A stretch of DNA of 64,000 bases. Source: Proteus columbae. Its GTDB lineage: Bacteria; Pseudomonadota; Gammaproteobacteria; Enterobacterales; Enterobacteriaceae. The stretch lies in contig NZ_CP043925.1 of NCBI RefSeq assembly GCF_009914335.1, positions 3,534,001 through 3,598,000 on the forward strand, in the 5' to 3' direction. Position numbers and translations under genes: made by a program. Under the pieces are notes generated by a model. That model had not been told where the DNA came from. It saw only the letters and a list, made by a program, of their open reading frames with translations, and searched no databases. This document shows positions 1 through 7,997 of this stretch, piece after piece. Each line of letters opens with the position of its first letter. Position 1 is the stretch's first letter.

Positions 1-107
1 ATAAATTAGGGTATAAAACAACTTCATATTTCATAAAAAAATTTAAAGAATATTACAATACAACACCTAAAAAATTACTAAAAAATCATACTACAGGAAC
101 GAAATAA
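1..107 (+). CDS. AraC-family regulator, C-terminal end only (cut by window start)
   Basis: An open frame enters from the left edge (codons start at base 3) and stops at TAA 105-107. Its 34 visible residues begin LGYKTTSYFIKKFKEYYNTT and continue PKKLL. This is the end of an AraC/XylS DNA-binding domain: the recognition helix of the second helix-turn-helix, then the FKxxxxxTPxxxL signature. The effector domain lies outside the window, so the role is unknown. Its last 22 bases overlap the 3' end of the convergent AraC-type gene on the minus strand. Confidence 0.75.
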   Translation, partial: KLGYKTTSYFIKKFKEYYNTTPKKLLKNHTTGTK

Positions 108-940
108 TCTAATGAACATATATTACTTTTATCTTTCATATCGTTGATATTAAAAACTTCAATATCATAGCTATCTCTTTTTTTAGCCTTTAACTTTGAT
201 AGCTCTCTAAAATAAATAACATTAGATAATATGAGATATTCATCCCATGTACCATAAAATGAAAATTTATAATACCTATCACCATTTGTAGAAACAAAGG
301 TTTCATGTTTATTAGTAAATTCAAAAAAATTATATACAGCTAAAATGTTCTTAGTGGAGGTAGTTCTTTCACATCTATAATATACGTTTAAATAAATTTC
401 AGAACTATTTTTTATTAAGCTTTTTAATTTATCTATTTTATTTTTATTCTTAAAACCTAATCCCGTTCGAGTAACTTTTGCCTTAAGCTCAAAAGGAATA
501 TCAACATAAAAAACACTTTCCTCATTTTCAGAAGGTAACAGACAAACAAAGCTCTCACTATTCATTAAGTTAGGGAAAGTTAAATATTTGTGTTGCGGTA
601 TATAATCAGTAAAATCCCAGTATGCACAGCTCCGGTAAGCACTTGGTGTTATTTTAAAGTATCTTTTAAAAGCTCTTGAAAAGTTCTGTTGAGAATTAAA
701 TTGATAAATAATCGATATATCTAATACAGATAAACTTGTTAATCGTAATAAAGTTGCAGACAACGATAAACGTCTCGCGAGGATATATCTAGCAATCGTC
801 TTACCAGTAAAATGATAAAACAAATCTTGAAAATGCCTTTTACTGTATCCTGATTTTTTTATAACATCATCTTGAGATAAAGGACTATTTAAATTTTCTT
901 CAATCCAATCGAGGATAGCCTGTAAAAGATTTTCTTTCAA
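86..940 (-). CDS. AraC-family regulator with N-terminal HTH and a Rob/GyrI-like C-terminal domain
   Basis: The protein has 284 residues. The AraC-type double helix-turn-helix is at the N-terminus (about residues 5-105, ending with FKRYFKITPSAYR), followed by about 180 residues of a probable GyrI-like effector-binding domain. This is the Rob layout, in which the C-terminal half senses small amphipathic ligands. In the Rob/MarA/SoxS group such proteins control efflux and stress genes, but the target here is unknown. The gene is divergent from the membrane protease at 1064, with about 120 bp of AT-rich DNA between them. It runs convergently into the truncated AraC gene at the window edge, with a 22-bp coding overlap. 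A second transcription factor of the Rob type with another specificity is equally possible. Confidence 0.8.
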   Translation of the reverse strand: MKENLLQAILDWIEENLNSPLSQDDVIKKSGYSKRHFQDLFYHFTGKTIARYILARRLSLSATLLRLTSLSVLDISIIYQFNSQQNFSRAFKRYFKITPSAYRSCAYWDFTDYIPQHKYLTFPNLMNSESFVCLLPSENEESVFYVDIPFELKAKVTRTGLGFKNKNKIDKLKSLIKNSSEIYLNVYYRCERTTSTKNILAVYNFFEFTNKHETFVSTNGDRYYKFSFYGTWDEYLILSNVIYFRELSKLKAKKRDSYDIEVFNINDMKDKSNICSLDYFVPVV

Positions 941-1063
941 AATTTAGCCTTATATTAGCTATAAGTTATTTATATTTATTACATTAACACAAAAATTATT
1001 TTTATCATGCATAATAAATAAAACAAATTACTTATCTGATTACCTCCCCAAGGACAAGCATAA

Positions 1064-1711
1064 ATGGAATTTCCCAAAGATCGAGTTTACCATTCAGTCA
1101 TCTGCGTACTTGCCTTTATAGGCTACTTCTTTTCCTCTTTTAGCCTATTGCTAACGCCTTCACCTATTGCACTGTATCAATCGACTTATATCATCTCATT
1201 GGTGAGCTTTTTTATTTACCTTCCCTACTGCCTAATTATTTGGTTTGCCTATCAAAAACACATTACATTAATGCCATTAGGCCGACTTCAATGGCGAACA
1301 TTAAAAGCTCCTGTCTTAGCATTACTGGGATTATTATTTATCGGCATGTTTTTAGGATCTGACGATGATTCATGGATAGCCGAGGTTGAACCCATTACAG
1401 GATTTGCTTTCTTCCTGTTTGCCCTTGCTGTTATGTTTATTGCTCCGATTACTGAAGAGATCATTTTTAGAGGTTTTCTATTAAATGCAGGCATGTGGTA
1501 TGGCAATACAGGAAAATGGATAGCGATTATTCTTTCTTCACTGCTATTTTCAACTATGCACTATCAATATGAATCAATCTCTACATTTATTCTTATTTTT
1601 ATTGTGGGAGTTATCTTTTGTTTAGTAAGGATAGGAACTCGTTCATTAATCGCACCTATTGCCCTACACTGCATCAATAATTCAATCACTATTCTTTTCT
1701 TAATGATATAG
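1064..1711 (+). CDS. CPBP-family intramembrane metalloprotease (CAAX protease/bacteriocin-processing family)
   Basis: This is a 215-residue polytopic membrane protein with about six hydrophobic segments. The three CPBP/ABI motifs are present: EExxxR (E131, E132, R136 in ITEEIIFRGFLL), the second-motif histidine H166 (FSTMHY) and the third motif LHxxNN (H202, N205, N206). Together these form the intramembrane metal or glutamate active site. Family members cleave prenylated or bacteriocin-type substrates or protect against bacteriocins, and the substrate here is unknown. It is monocistronic. A long AT-rich inverted repeat just downstream (1723-1733 with 1778-1788) may end its transcript. Confidence 0.85.
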   Translation: MEFPKDRVYHSVICVLAFIGYFFSSFSLLLTPSPIALYQSTYIISLVSFFIYLPYCLIIWFAYQKHITLMPLGRLQWRTLKAPVLALLGLLFIGMFLGSDDDSWIAEVEPITGFAFFLFALAVMFIAPITEEIIFRGFLLNAGMWYGNTGKWIAIILSSLLFSTMHYQYESISTFILIFIVGVIFCLVRIGTRSLIAPIALHCINNSITILFLMI

Positions 1712-2312
1712 CACGTTTATTTAATAAAACTCTCTTTGATATAGAAAAATGGTTATTATTAATAACTAATATTTAAAGAGTTTTATTACTTTTAGCTAAA
1801 TATTTTTTATAATAAAAAAATATTTATTATCTATAATTATCTTACTAACGCATCTTAAAAATAAATTACATTATTAACCATAAAAAATCATCTTATTAAC
1901 AAGCCATTATTTAAATTACATAAAATCCATATTAACTCACACTCTGAAAAGAATGAAATAAATAAGATATTAATAAGAATCACTCTTAATTTATTTATGA
2001 GATCTCTCTCTAAAGATAGGAAATTAACTTAGGATTAATAGCATAGAAATGCTAGCATAAAAAATGCTATAAATTAATTCTATAATTTACATGATGTTAG
2101 TTTAAATAAATTAAAAATTTTTAAATATATTGTCTTCAATTTATTAACAAGAAAGATAATGAATATCTCCGTTAATAATTATTTAAACTTACTATTCTAA
2201 TTTTAAAATTAAAGTTATAAAAACATTATTCTATTTCAACCTGGTTTAAGTCGTTTTTATACTAGATTGATAGCAACACAACAAAAATACTTTCAATAAA
2301 AGTGGGCGTACT
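1712..2312. other. AT-rich intergenic region, 601 bp
   Basis: No open frame of any quality was found. Visible structure: a long-range inverted repeat with arms AATAAAACTCT at 1723-1733 and 1778-1788, enclosing the palindrome GTTATTATTAATAAC, and a pair of adjacent small inverted repeats at 2040-2068. The rest is low-complexity AT-rich DNA that probably contains the promoter of the AraC gene at 2313. Confidence 0.6.
2040..2068. repeat. Two adjacent short inverted repeats (AGCAT..ATGCT twice)
   Basis: The arms are AGCAT-4 nt-ATGCT (2040-2053) followed directly by AGCAT-5 nt-ATGCT (2054-2068), a 14-bp repeat of the same dyad. It lies about 245 bp upstream of the AraC gene at 2313. It could be a tandem operator or a chance product of AT-rich DNA. 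Confidence 0.35.
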
Positions 2313-3278
2313 ATGAAAAGCATGTTTACGACTCGGGAGCTCCCTGACGTAGATCGGTTTTCCGTATTCAGGGATACAATAAAAGACCGCTTTTTATCGT
2401 CTTATGAATGCAATGAAGTCGAATTGCCTCCTCATTCTCGATTTTATGCCAACATTGTCGAGCAGAAGGTGACAAATATTCGCTTTATTCAGCTAGAGTC
2501 TAATGGTCACTGGGCGAGTAGCCGTCCTTTAACTCATAAACTTAGCTTGGAAGAGCATTTTCAAATTGAGATACAGCGTTCAGGAACTAGCCATCTTACT
2601 CAAGATGGAAGAACCGCATTTCTACGGCAAGGAGACTTTTGTATTTTTGATATGGCAAGACCCGTATCATGGTCTTTTGATAACGATTACTCATTATTTA
2701 AAATTTTGATCCCAAGGGAGAAACTAGCATCACGTTTAGGTAATACCCAAAATCTTACTGCAAGAGCAATACGAGGCAATAGCATTACAGGCTCCCTCGT
2801 TTATAGCTTTGTGATGCGCTATATTCCGTTCTTAGACTCAATGCCACCACAACATGCACAACAACTTTCCGATATTTTATTGAATTTAATTACGTCTGCT
2901 TTCAGTGAATACAGTATTGCAACTCCACCTCAAAGCTTAGGAAGATCAACACTGTTTTATTTTGCCCAGCACTATTTAGAGCAACATATTTCCGATCCAG
3001 ATTTAAGTGTTAATCAATGTGCAAATGCTTGTGGGATCTCTGTGCGCTATTTACAGATGTTATTTAAAGAACAAAATACCTCTGTACTTCGTTGGATCTA
3101 CCAAAAACGCCTTGAGAATTATAAAGCGGCTTTAGTTAATCCTCTCTTGGCAGAGAAAAATATTACACAATTAGCTTATGAATGCGGATTTAGCGATATT
3201 TCTAATTTAAGTCGAAAGTTTAAATCCGAATTTTTTATGACGCCTTCAGAATATCGAAAAATACATTCGTTAAGATAA
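2313..3278 (+). CDS. AraC-family regulator (AraC-binding-like N-terminus, C-terminal HTH)
   Basis: The protein has 321 residues. An N-terminal cupin-like sensing domain of the AraC_binding_2/FeaR type (about residues 20-190) is followed by a C-terminal AraC double helix-turn-helix (about 215-320), ending with FMTPSEYRKIHSLR. FeaR-like proteins answer to organic acids or amines. The gene is convergent with fixX at 3349, the last gene of the 2-hydroxyacyl-CoA dehydratase run, with only 70 bp between the stops. It is the only regulator gene adjoining that run, so it is the best local candidate for its activator; this is inference from position alone. Confidence 0.85.
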   Translation: MKSMFTTRELPDVDRFSVFRDTIKDRFLSSYECNEVELPPHSRFYANIVEQKVTNIRFIQLESNGHWASSRPLTHKLSLEEHFQIEIQRSGTSHLTQDGRTAFLRQGDFCIFDMARPVSWSFDNDYSLFKILIPREKLASRLGNTQNLTARAIRGNSITGSLVYSFVMRYIPFLDSMPPQHAQQLSDILLNLITSAFSEYSIATPPQSLGRSTLFYFAQHYLEQHISDPDLSVNQCANACGISVRYLQMLFKEQNTSVLRWIYQKRLENYKAALVNPLLAEKNITQLAYECGFSDISNLSRKFKSEFFMTPSEYRKIHSLR

Positions 3279-3293
3279 ATAGACTAATTATCT

Positions 3294-3333
3294 CCCCCTC
3301 TAGTTAAAATTTTGGAGGTTACGCTAAAGGGGG
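3294..3333. terminator. Possible bidirectional terminator between convergent genes
   Basis: The stem CCCCCTCTAG (3294-3303) pairs with CTAAAGGGGG (3324-3333) with one mismatch, between the stops of the AraC gene and fixX. No long T-tract follows on either side, so efficiency is doubtful. Confidence 0.4.
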
Positions 3334-3348
3334 ATTGGTGTTGTTACA

Positions 3349-3633
3349 TTAACCGTAACGAAATTCAATGCCTAAAGTGCCACATGGATATTCCCATTTC
3401 TTTAAAATTGTTTCACCACATAAAACACGGCAAGTTCCGCACTCTAAACAGCCCGCGTAATCAAAAAGGTATTGTCCTTTTTCATCTTTCTTATATAACC
3501 CAGCAGGGCAAGCTTTCATTAAGATGTCAAATTGTGCAGGATCGATATCATCCTTTAACACAATATGTGGATTTTCTTCATCCACATTAAATTTATTGAC
3601 GCCTAATTTAACGTCTACGTTGACTTGACTCAT
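3349..3633 (-). CDS. fixX: FixX-like ferredoxin, paralogue of the carnitine-locus FixX
   Basis: A 94-residue ferredoxin-like protein that carries electrons between the ETF (FixAB) and the FixC quinone oxidoreductase. The CPAGLY motif is followed by CLECGTCRVLC, a complete CxxCxxCxxxC cluster motif. The copy at 17445 has Gly at the fourth Cys position. This copy also has an extra Cys in YPCGT where the other has Arg. It overlaps fixC by 4 bp and is the last gene of the 11-gene minus-strand run. The symbol is by homology; this copy belongs to the dehydratase cluster, not to carnitine metabolism. Confidence 0.9.
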   Translation of the reverse strand: MSQVNVDVKLGVNKFNVDEENPHIVLKDDIDPAQFDILMKACPAGLYKKDEKGQYLFDYAGCLECGTCRVLCGETILKKWEYPCGTLGIEFRYG

Positions 3634-4916
3634 AAAGAACGTACCCCCTTAAACCCATCTTTAATTAAGTTCATTACACCCACTTTCTTAACTTGAGACA
3701 GTATTTTCTTACGCACTGGTTTTTCTGGGCCATTAATCACAAATAAATCATGCATTACATTAGCCGCCATTTGCGGGTAATCCGTAAAGAATCTTGTATT
3801 ATCAAGGAAAGAAGGTAAGTCTTTGTATAACTTCATATCTTTCATCACAAAGCTGTCATTTAATAAAGATTGGTAGCAACTTAATTCTTTTTGGCTATAA
3901 CTGTTTTGCTCTTTCGCCATTAATACCGCTTTTGCAGCCGCTTCACCTGAAGCAATCGCTAAATCCATTCCTCTTACGGTATAGCCGACATTAAGGCAAA
4001 AACCTGCGGCATCTCCCGCCACTAATACGCCATCTTTCACTAATTCAGATACCATATTCATGCCACCCTCTGGCACCATATGCGCTGAATATTCTAATAA
4101 TTTGCCGTCTTTGATAAGTGGTGCAACAACAGGGTGTTGTTTAAAATCTTCTAATAATTGAGGAACCGTTTTTTCGAATTTATCGACATTATGTAGCCCT
4201 AAAACAAGACCTAAAGAAACGGTATTTTTATTGGTATATAAGAATCCGCCACCTAAATATCCACCTGATGGTGCGCCAGCAAAAAGCCAAGCTAAGCCTT
4301 CATCATTAGTACAACCAAATCGGTCTTCCATTTGTTGTGGCGTGAATTCCAATAACTCTTTAACTCCTACCGCCACAGTGTGAGGGTTAACTTTTTGTGT
4401 CATACCTAATTGTTTTGCTAATAATGAATTAACACCATCAGCGAGGATAACCACATGGGCTTCAATTTCATCATCACCTGCTTTTACACCACACACCTTG
4501 CCTTCTTTCACCAACACTTCATCAACGCGAACACCCGTGATCACTTGTGCGCCAGCGTCTTCTGCTTTTTCCATTAACCATTGGTCAAATGAAGAACGTA
4601 ATACGGTATAAGAGCGTGCAGCTTCCTCTTCTTGTTGCGTGTGTTGATAATCTAAAGTCACACCATCTGTTTCCGTTAGCATGGAAATTTTTTCACGCGT
4701 CACCAAGCGTTCAACAGGTGCTTCTTGGGCAAAATTGGGAATGATTTTTTCAAGGCTGTGCGCGTATAAACGTCCACCTGTCATATTTTTACTGCCAGCG
4801 AAATTACCTCGCTCTACAACTAAAACATCACACCCTGCTTGTGCTAATACATAGGCAGCAGTACCACCAGCAAGTCCACCACCCACAATAATGGCGTCAA
4901 AAATATCGTCTGACAT
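3630..4916 (-). CDS. fixC: FixC-like electron-transfer flavoprotein:quinone oxidoreductase, paralogue
   Basis: A 428-residue FAD protein of the ETF-QO/GGR family. The N-terminal dinucleotide-binding fold reads IVGGGLAGGTAA (residues 10-21), and the conserved FAD motif GDAAGFCLNVGYTVRGMD is near residue 300. FixC passes electrons between the FixAB flavoprotein and membrane quinone or FixX. It is close in length and sequence to the second FixC at 17729, so the pair arose by duplication or parallel acquisition. It is translationally coupled to fixX by a 4-bp overlap and separated from fixB by 63 bp containing a strong hairpin. Confidence 0.92.
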   Translation of the reverse strand: MSDDIFDAIIVGGGLAGGTAAYVLAQAGCDVLVVERGNFAGSKNMTGGRLYAHSLEKIIPNFAQEAPVERLVTREKISMLTETDGVTLDYQHTQQEEEAARSYTVLRSSFDQWLMEKAEDAGAQVITGVRVDEVLVKEGKVCGVKAGDDEIEAHVVILADGVNSLLAKQLGMTQKVNPHTVAVGVKELLEFTPQQMEDRFGCTNDEGLAWLFAGAPSGGYLGGGFLYTNKNTVSLGLVLGLHNVDKFEKTVPQLLEDFKQHPVVAPLIKDGKLLEYSAHMVPEGGMNMVSELVKDGVLVAGDAAGFCLNVGYTVRGMDLAIASGEAAAKAVLMAKEQNSYSQKELSCYQSLLNDSFVMKDMKLYKDLPSFLDNTRFFTDYPQMAANVMHDLFVINGPEKPVRKKILSQVKKVGVMNLIKDGFKGVRSL

Positions 4917-4941
4917 ACTTTCCTATCCTTTTATTATGTGT

Positions 4942-4971
4942 GGTCGCTTAGCAAATTATCACTAAGCGACC
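4942..4971 (-). other. Intercistronic hairpin between fixB and fixC (dehydratase cluster)
   Basis: A perfect 10-bp stem, GGTCGCTTAG / CTAAGCGACC with a 10-nt loop, fills most of the 63-bp gap. No T-tract follows in the direction of transcription, so it is more likely an mRNA processing or 3'-stability element for the upstream cistrons than a terminator. Confidence 0.6.
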
Positions 4972-4979
4972 TACGGTGA

Positions 4980-5921
4980 TTAGCCGCCAAGCTTCGCGGT
5001 TAATGCAGGTAACACTTTGTAGAGGTCACCAACAATACCGTAATCCACCATATTGAAAATTGGGGCATTTTTATCTTTGTTGATAGCAACAATGACTTTT
5101 GCTCTATCCACACCTACCATATGCTGAATTTGCCCTGAAATACCGACAGCAACATAAACATCCGCACCTAAGGTCACACCTGAAACACCAATGTAGCGGT
5201 CGTGTTCCATCCAGCCTTCACCTTCAGCAATTGGACGTGAACAACCCACTTCGCCTTGAAGGGCTTTCGCTAATGCCGCCGCGAGTGCAATATCATCCGC
5301 CTTAGCAAAACCGCGTCCGACACCAACAACACAATGCGCTTTACCTAAATCAACGGTACTGCCTTGTTTTGGCTTACGAGCCAATACTTTTAATGTATGT
5401 GCAGGGGCGATAAAGGCACTTTGCACCACTTGTGCATTGGGTGCGTCTTTGATGGCTTCCACATCTAATGCACTGCCCACGGTAGCAATAGCATAAGGTG
5501 AACGAATTTCTGCTTTAGCATGCGCTAAACCACCATAGACTTGGTGTGTCGCAATCACCGTATTGTTTTCAATAGCAAGACTTAATGCATCACTGACAAC
5601 ACCGGCGTTTAAAGTTACGCCAAGACGAGCCGCAATCGCTTTTGCACGTTTTGATGAAGCAAGTAGAACCAATGCATTCGCCCCCGCTTCTTTAATAATT
5701 GCTGCAAAAGAGGCCGCATAATCTTCAGCGATCACTCCCTCTTGAGGTGCAAAACAGTACACACAATCAGCGCCTAAGTTGACACATTCACGCGTACTTT
5801 CATCATCACCAATAAACAGCACATTGACCTTTTCACCAAGACCACGAGCAAACGCAATCAGCTTTGCTAAATCATCCGCTTTTTCGGCATAAACAAAGGT
5901 AGTAGGTAGTAAACTAGCCAT
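4980..5921 (-). CDS. fixB: FixB-like electron-transfer flavoprotein alpha subunit, paralogue
   Basis: A 313-residue ETF alpha subunit. It has the N-terminal ETF domain and the C-terminal FAD-binding domain with VGRGFAKADD, the CSRPIAEGEGW segment, [15 protein letters not shown] motif (here [11 protein letters not shown]) and [21 protein letters not shown]. With FixA it forms the flavoprotein that exchanges electrons with an acyl-CoA dehydrogenase. An acyl-CoA dehydrogenase gene lies two genes upstream, its likely partner. It follows fixA by 11 bp and is a paralogue of the FixB at 19079. Confidence 0.92.
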   Translation of the reverse strand: MASLLPTTFVYAEKADDLAKLIAFARGLGEKVNVLFIGDDESTRECVNLGADCVYCFAPQEGVIAEDYAASFAAIIKEAGANALVLLASSKRAKAIAARLGVTLNAGVVSDALSLAIENNTVIATHQVYGGLAHAKAEIRSPYAIATVGSALDVEAIKDAPNAQVVQSAFIAPAHTLKVLARKPKQGSTVDLGKAHCVVGVGRGFAKADDIALAAALAKALQGEVGCSRPIAEGEGWMEHDRYIGVSGVTLGADVYVAVGISGQIQHMVGVDRAKVIVAINKDKNAPIFNMVDYGIVGDLYKVLPALTAKLGG

Positions 5922-5932
5922 TTTTAATCTCC

Positions 5933-6709
5933 TTATTGATTAACCGCTTGGCGTAAATGTTCAGCAAAAGTGGCAATATTTTCATCTGAATCACCTTCTA
6001 AAATAATACCAAGGCGATCAGATTGCTCTGGCGCACAAACTTGTGTTTGCACAACAGTCAGAGAAGAAATATCAACACCGATATCGCCTAACCCTAGCTT
6101 TTCAACTGATTTTTTATTCGCCGCTAAAATGGCTTTCATTGAAGGGAGTTTTGGTGTGTTAATACTTGAAGTGACACACACAATGGCAGGTAATGTCAGT
6201 TCAAGTTCTTCAGTGATATTTTCTAAATCACGTTCAACAATGATTTTGTCGCCTTCAACGGTGATTTTGTTTACAGCGTTCACACAAGGTAAACCTAAAT
6301 ATTCACCAACGGCTAAACCCGTTTGTTGAGCGTATAAATCACCCGAACCTTCACCGAAAATGAGCAAGTCAAAACCCACTTTTTTTGCTGCTTGCGCAAT
6401 AATATTGGCAGTATCTGTTGAATAAAGCGCGCTACATGCATCATCAGCAACCAGTGTTAATGCATCAGGGCCACGCGATAAAATATCTTTTTTAATTTTC
6501 GCGTTTTCAACCATGGCACTTGTCCCCACACTTAATGCAGTTACAGTACTATCACCAAGGGCAGAGGCTATTTCTACTGCGGTTTCAATTGCATTCAAGT
6601 CATACAAACTAATTTTTAAACCCGCATTATCGGTTGCGAGTGTACGATCAGGCCGTGTTGTGATGTCTTGTTCGTCATGAACAACCTTACAGCAGGCAAT
6701 AAGTTTCAT
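5933..6709 (-). CDS. fixA: FixA-like electron-transfer flavoprotein beta subunit, paralogue
   Basis: A 258-residue ETF beta subunit. It shows the DLNAIETAVEIA motif near residue 40, the ETF-beta segment GSGDLYAQQTGLAVGEYLG, and the signature LPAIVCVTSSINTPKLPSMKAILAA. A good ribosome site (GGAGAATG) precedes the ATG. It dimerises with FixB. In nitrogen fixers, FixABCX bifurcates NADH electrons to quinone and to ferredoxin/flavodoxin. Whether this copy bifurcates, or only serves the neighbouring acyl-CoA dehydrogenase, cannot be read from the sequence. Confidence 0.92.
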   Translation of the reverse strand: MKLIACCKVVHDEQDITTRPDRTLATDNAGLKISLYDLNAIETAVEIASALGDSTVTALSVGTSAMVENAKIKKDILSRGPDALTLVADDACSALYSTDTANIIAQAAKKVGFDLLIFGEGSGDLYAQQTGLAVGEYLGLPCVNAVNKITVEGDKIIVERDLENITEELELTLPAIVCVTSSINTPKLPSMKAILAANKKSVEKLGLGDIGVDISSLTVVQTQVCAPEQSDRLGIILEGDSDENIATFAEHLRQAVNQ

Positions 6710-6762
6710 AATTCACATTCTCCGTTTTGCACAATGCAACAAATTAATAAGCTCAAATCTCA

Positions 6763-7902
6763 TTACGCTAAAATATGCTTAGCGATGACCATACGTTGCA
6801 CTTCACTTGTGCCTTCAAAAATCTCAGTAAGTTTTGCTTCACGCATCAAACGTTCAACAGGATAGGATTTGGTGTAACCCATACCGCCATGTAATTGAAC
6901 GGCTTTTTGAGTTACATAAGTGGCAGCTTCTGCTGCATAAAGTTTGGCTTGAGCTGATTCACGAGTGTAAGGAAGACCCGCCATTTTGGCGGCAGCGGCA
7001 CGATAAACTAGCATACGTGCGCAATCAACACGCGTTGCCATATCCACTAATACCCATTGAATACCTTGATTAGCAGCAATGGGTTTACCAAATTGAATAC
7101 GTTCTTTGGTGTAAGCAATAGTGGCATCTAAAGCGCTTTGTGCGATCCCTAATGCCAATGCAGAGCAACTTAAACGCCCGCCATCTAAGGTTTCCATCGC
7201 GATATTAAAGCCTTTGCCTTCTTCGCCTAACATAGCGCTGGCTGAAACAACACAATCACTGAAGCTCACAGAGCAGGTTTCAGAGCCGTTCATACCCATT
7301 TTGTCTTCAGGTAAACCAATGCTAATACCTGGGTTATCACGCTCAACTAAGAATGCAGTGATCCCTTTTACACCCTTACTTTTATCGGTCATGGCAAACA
7401 CGATAAAGAAAGCACCTTGAGGCGCCGCAGTGATCCACAATTTAGAGCCATTAATCACATAGTTATCGCCTTGACGAACGGCTGTTGTTTCTTGAGCCGC
7501 AGCATCACAGCCCGCACTAGGCTCTGACAAACAGAAGCACCCTAATTTTTCGCCAGAAACCACACCTGGTAAAATGCGTGCTTTAGTCTCTTCATCAGCA
7601 TATTTTTGAATGATTGGCCCTGTTAAAGAACATTGTGATCCCATGATCATAGCGTGAGAGGCGCTCACTTTAGCCATCTCTTCTGTGGCTAATACATAGC
7701 TAATAGCATCTGCTTCTGTACCACCATAAGCTTCATCAATGTTGAAACCAAAGAGTCCCAATTCAGCCATCGGTGCAACACTCTCACTAGGAAAGCGATG
7801 TTCTTTATCAATAGCACCCGCAATTGGTTTAATGTCGTTTTCAACGAACTCTCTGACCATATCGCGGATCAGGACTTGTTCTTCTGTTAGCTGAAAATCC
7901 AT
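6763..7902 (-). CDS. Acyl-CoA dehydrogenase, probable enoyl-CoA reductase of the dehydratase pathway
   Basis: A 379-residue protein of normal length for the acyl-CoA dehydrogenase family. Visible are the substrate/FAD motif CLSEPSAGCDAAA near residue 130, WITAAPQGAFFIVFA, the family signature AAxYVTQKAVQLHGGMGYTK, and EIFEGTSEVQRMVIAKHIL at the C-terminus with the usual catalytic Glu (EGTSE). Short-chain and AcdA-type enzymes of this kind accept or donate electrons through ETF. Located directly upstream of fixABCX and downstream of the 2-hydroxyacyl-CoA dehydratase, it most likely reduces the enoyl-CoA product. Oxidation in the opposite direction cannot be excluded. Confidence 0.9.
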   Translation of the reverse strand: MDFQLTEEQVLIRDMVREFVENDIKPIAGAIDKEHRFPSESVAPMAELGLFGFNIDEAYGGTEADAISYVLATEEMAKVSASHAMIMGSQCSLTGPIIQKYADEETKARILPGVVSGEKLGCFCLSEPSAGCDAAAQETTAVRQGDNYVINGSKLWITAAPQGAFFIVFAMTDKSKGVKGITAFLVERDNPGISIGLPEDKMGMNGSETCSVSFSDCVVSASAMLGEEGKGFNIAMETLDGGRLSCSALALGIAQSALDATIAYTKERIQFGKPIAANQGIQWVLVDMATRVDCARMLVYRAAAAKMAGLPYTRESAQAKLYAAEAATYVTQKAVQLHGGMGYTKSYPVERLMREAKLTEIFEGTSEVQRMVIAKHILA

Positions 7903-7941
7903 GTTTATCTTCCTCTGAGAATATTGATGGTTATCTCTATG

Positions 7942-7976
7942 GCGTGCGATTTCGCGTTTGTCGTCTTATCGCACGC
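7942..7976 (-). other. Intercistronic hairpin upstream of the acyl-CoA dehydrogenase gene
   Basis: The stem GCGTGCGAT (7942-7950) pairs with ATCGCACGC (7968-7976) around a 17-nt loop, in the 95-bp gap between permease and dehydrogenase. No T-run follows in the minus direction. It is a probable RNA stability or processing site. Confidence 0.55.
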
Positions 7977-7997
7977 ATTAATGGGTTAACGTTGTGC

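Noticed and set aside
3312..3590. A 92-codon plus-strand frame across the 3' end of fixX
   Set aside because: Antisense to fixX over most of its length and its start lies within a hairpin without a ribosome site.
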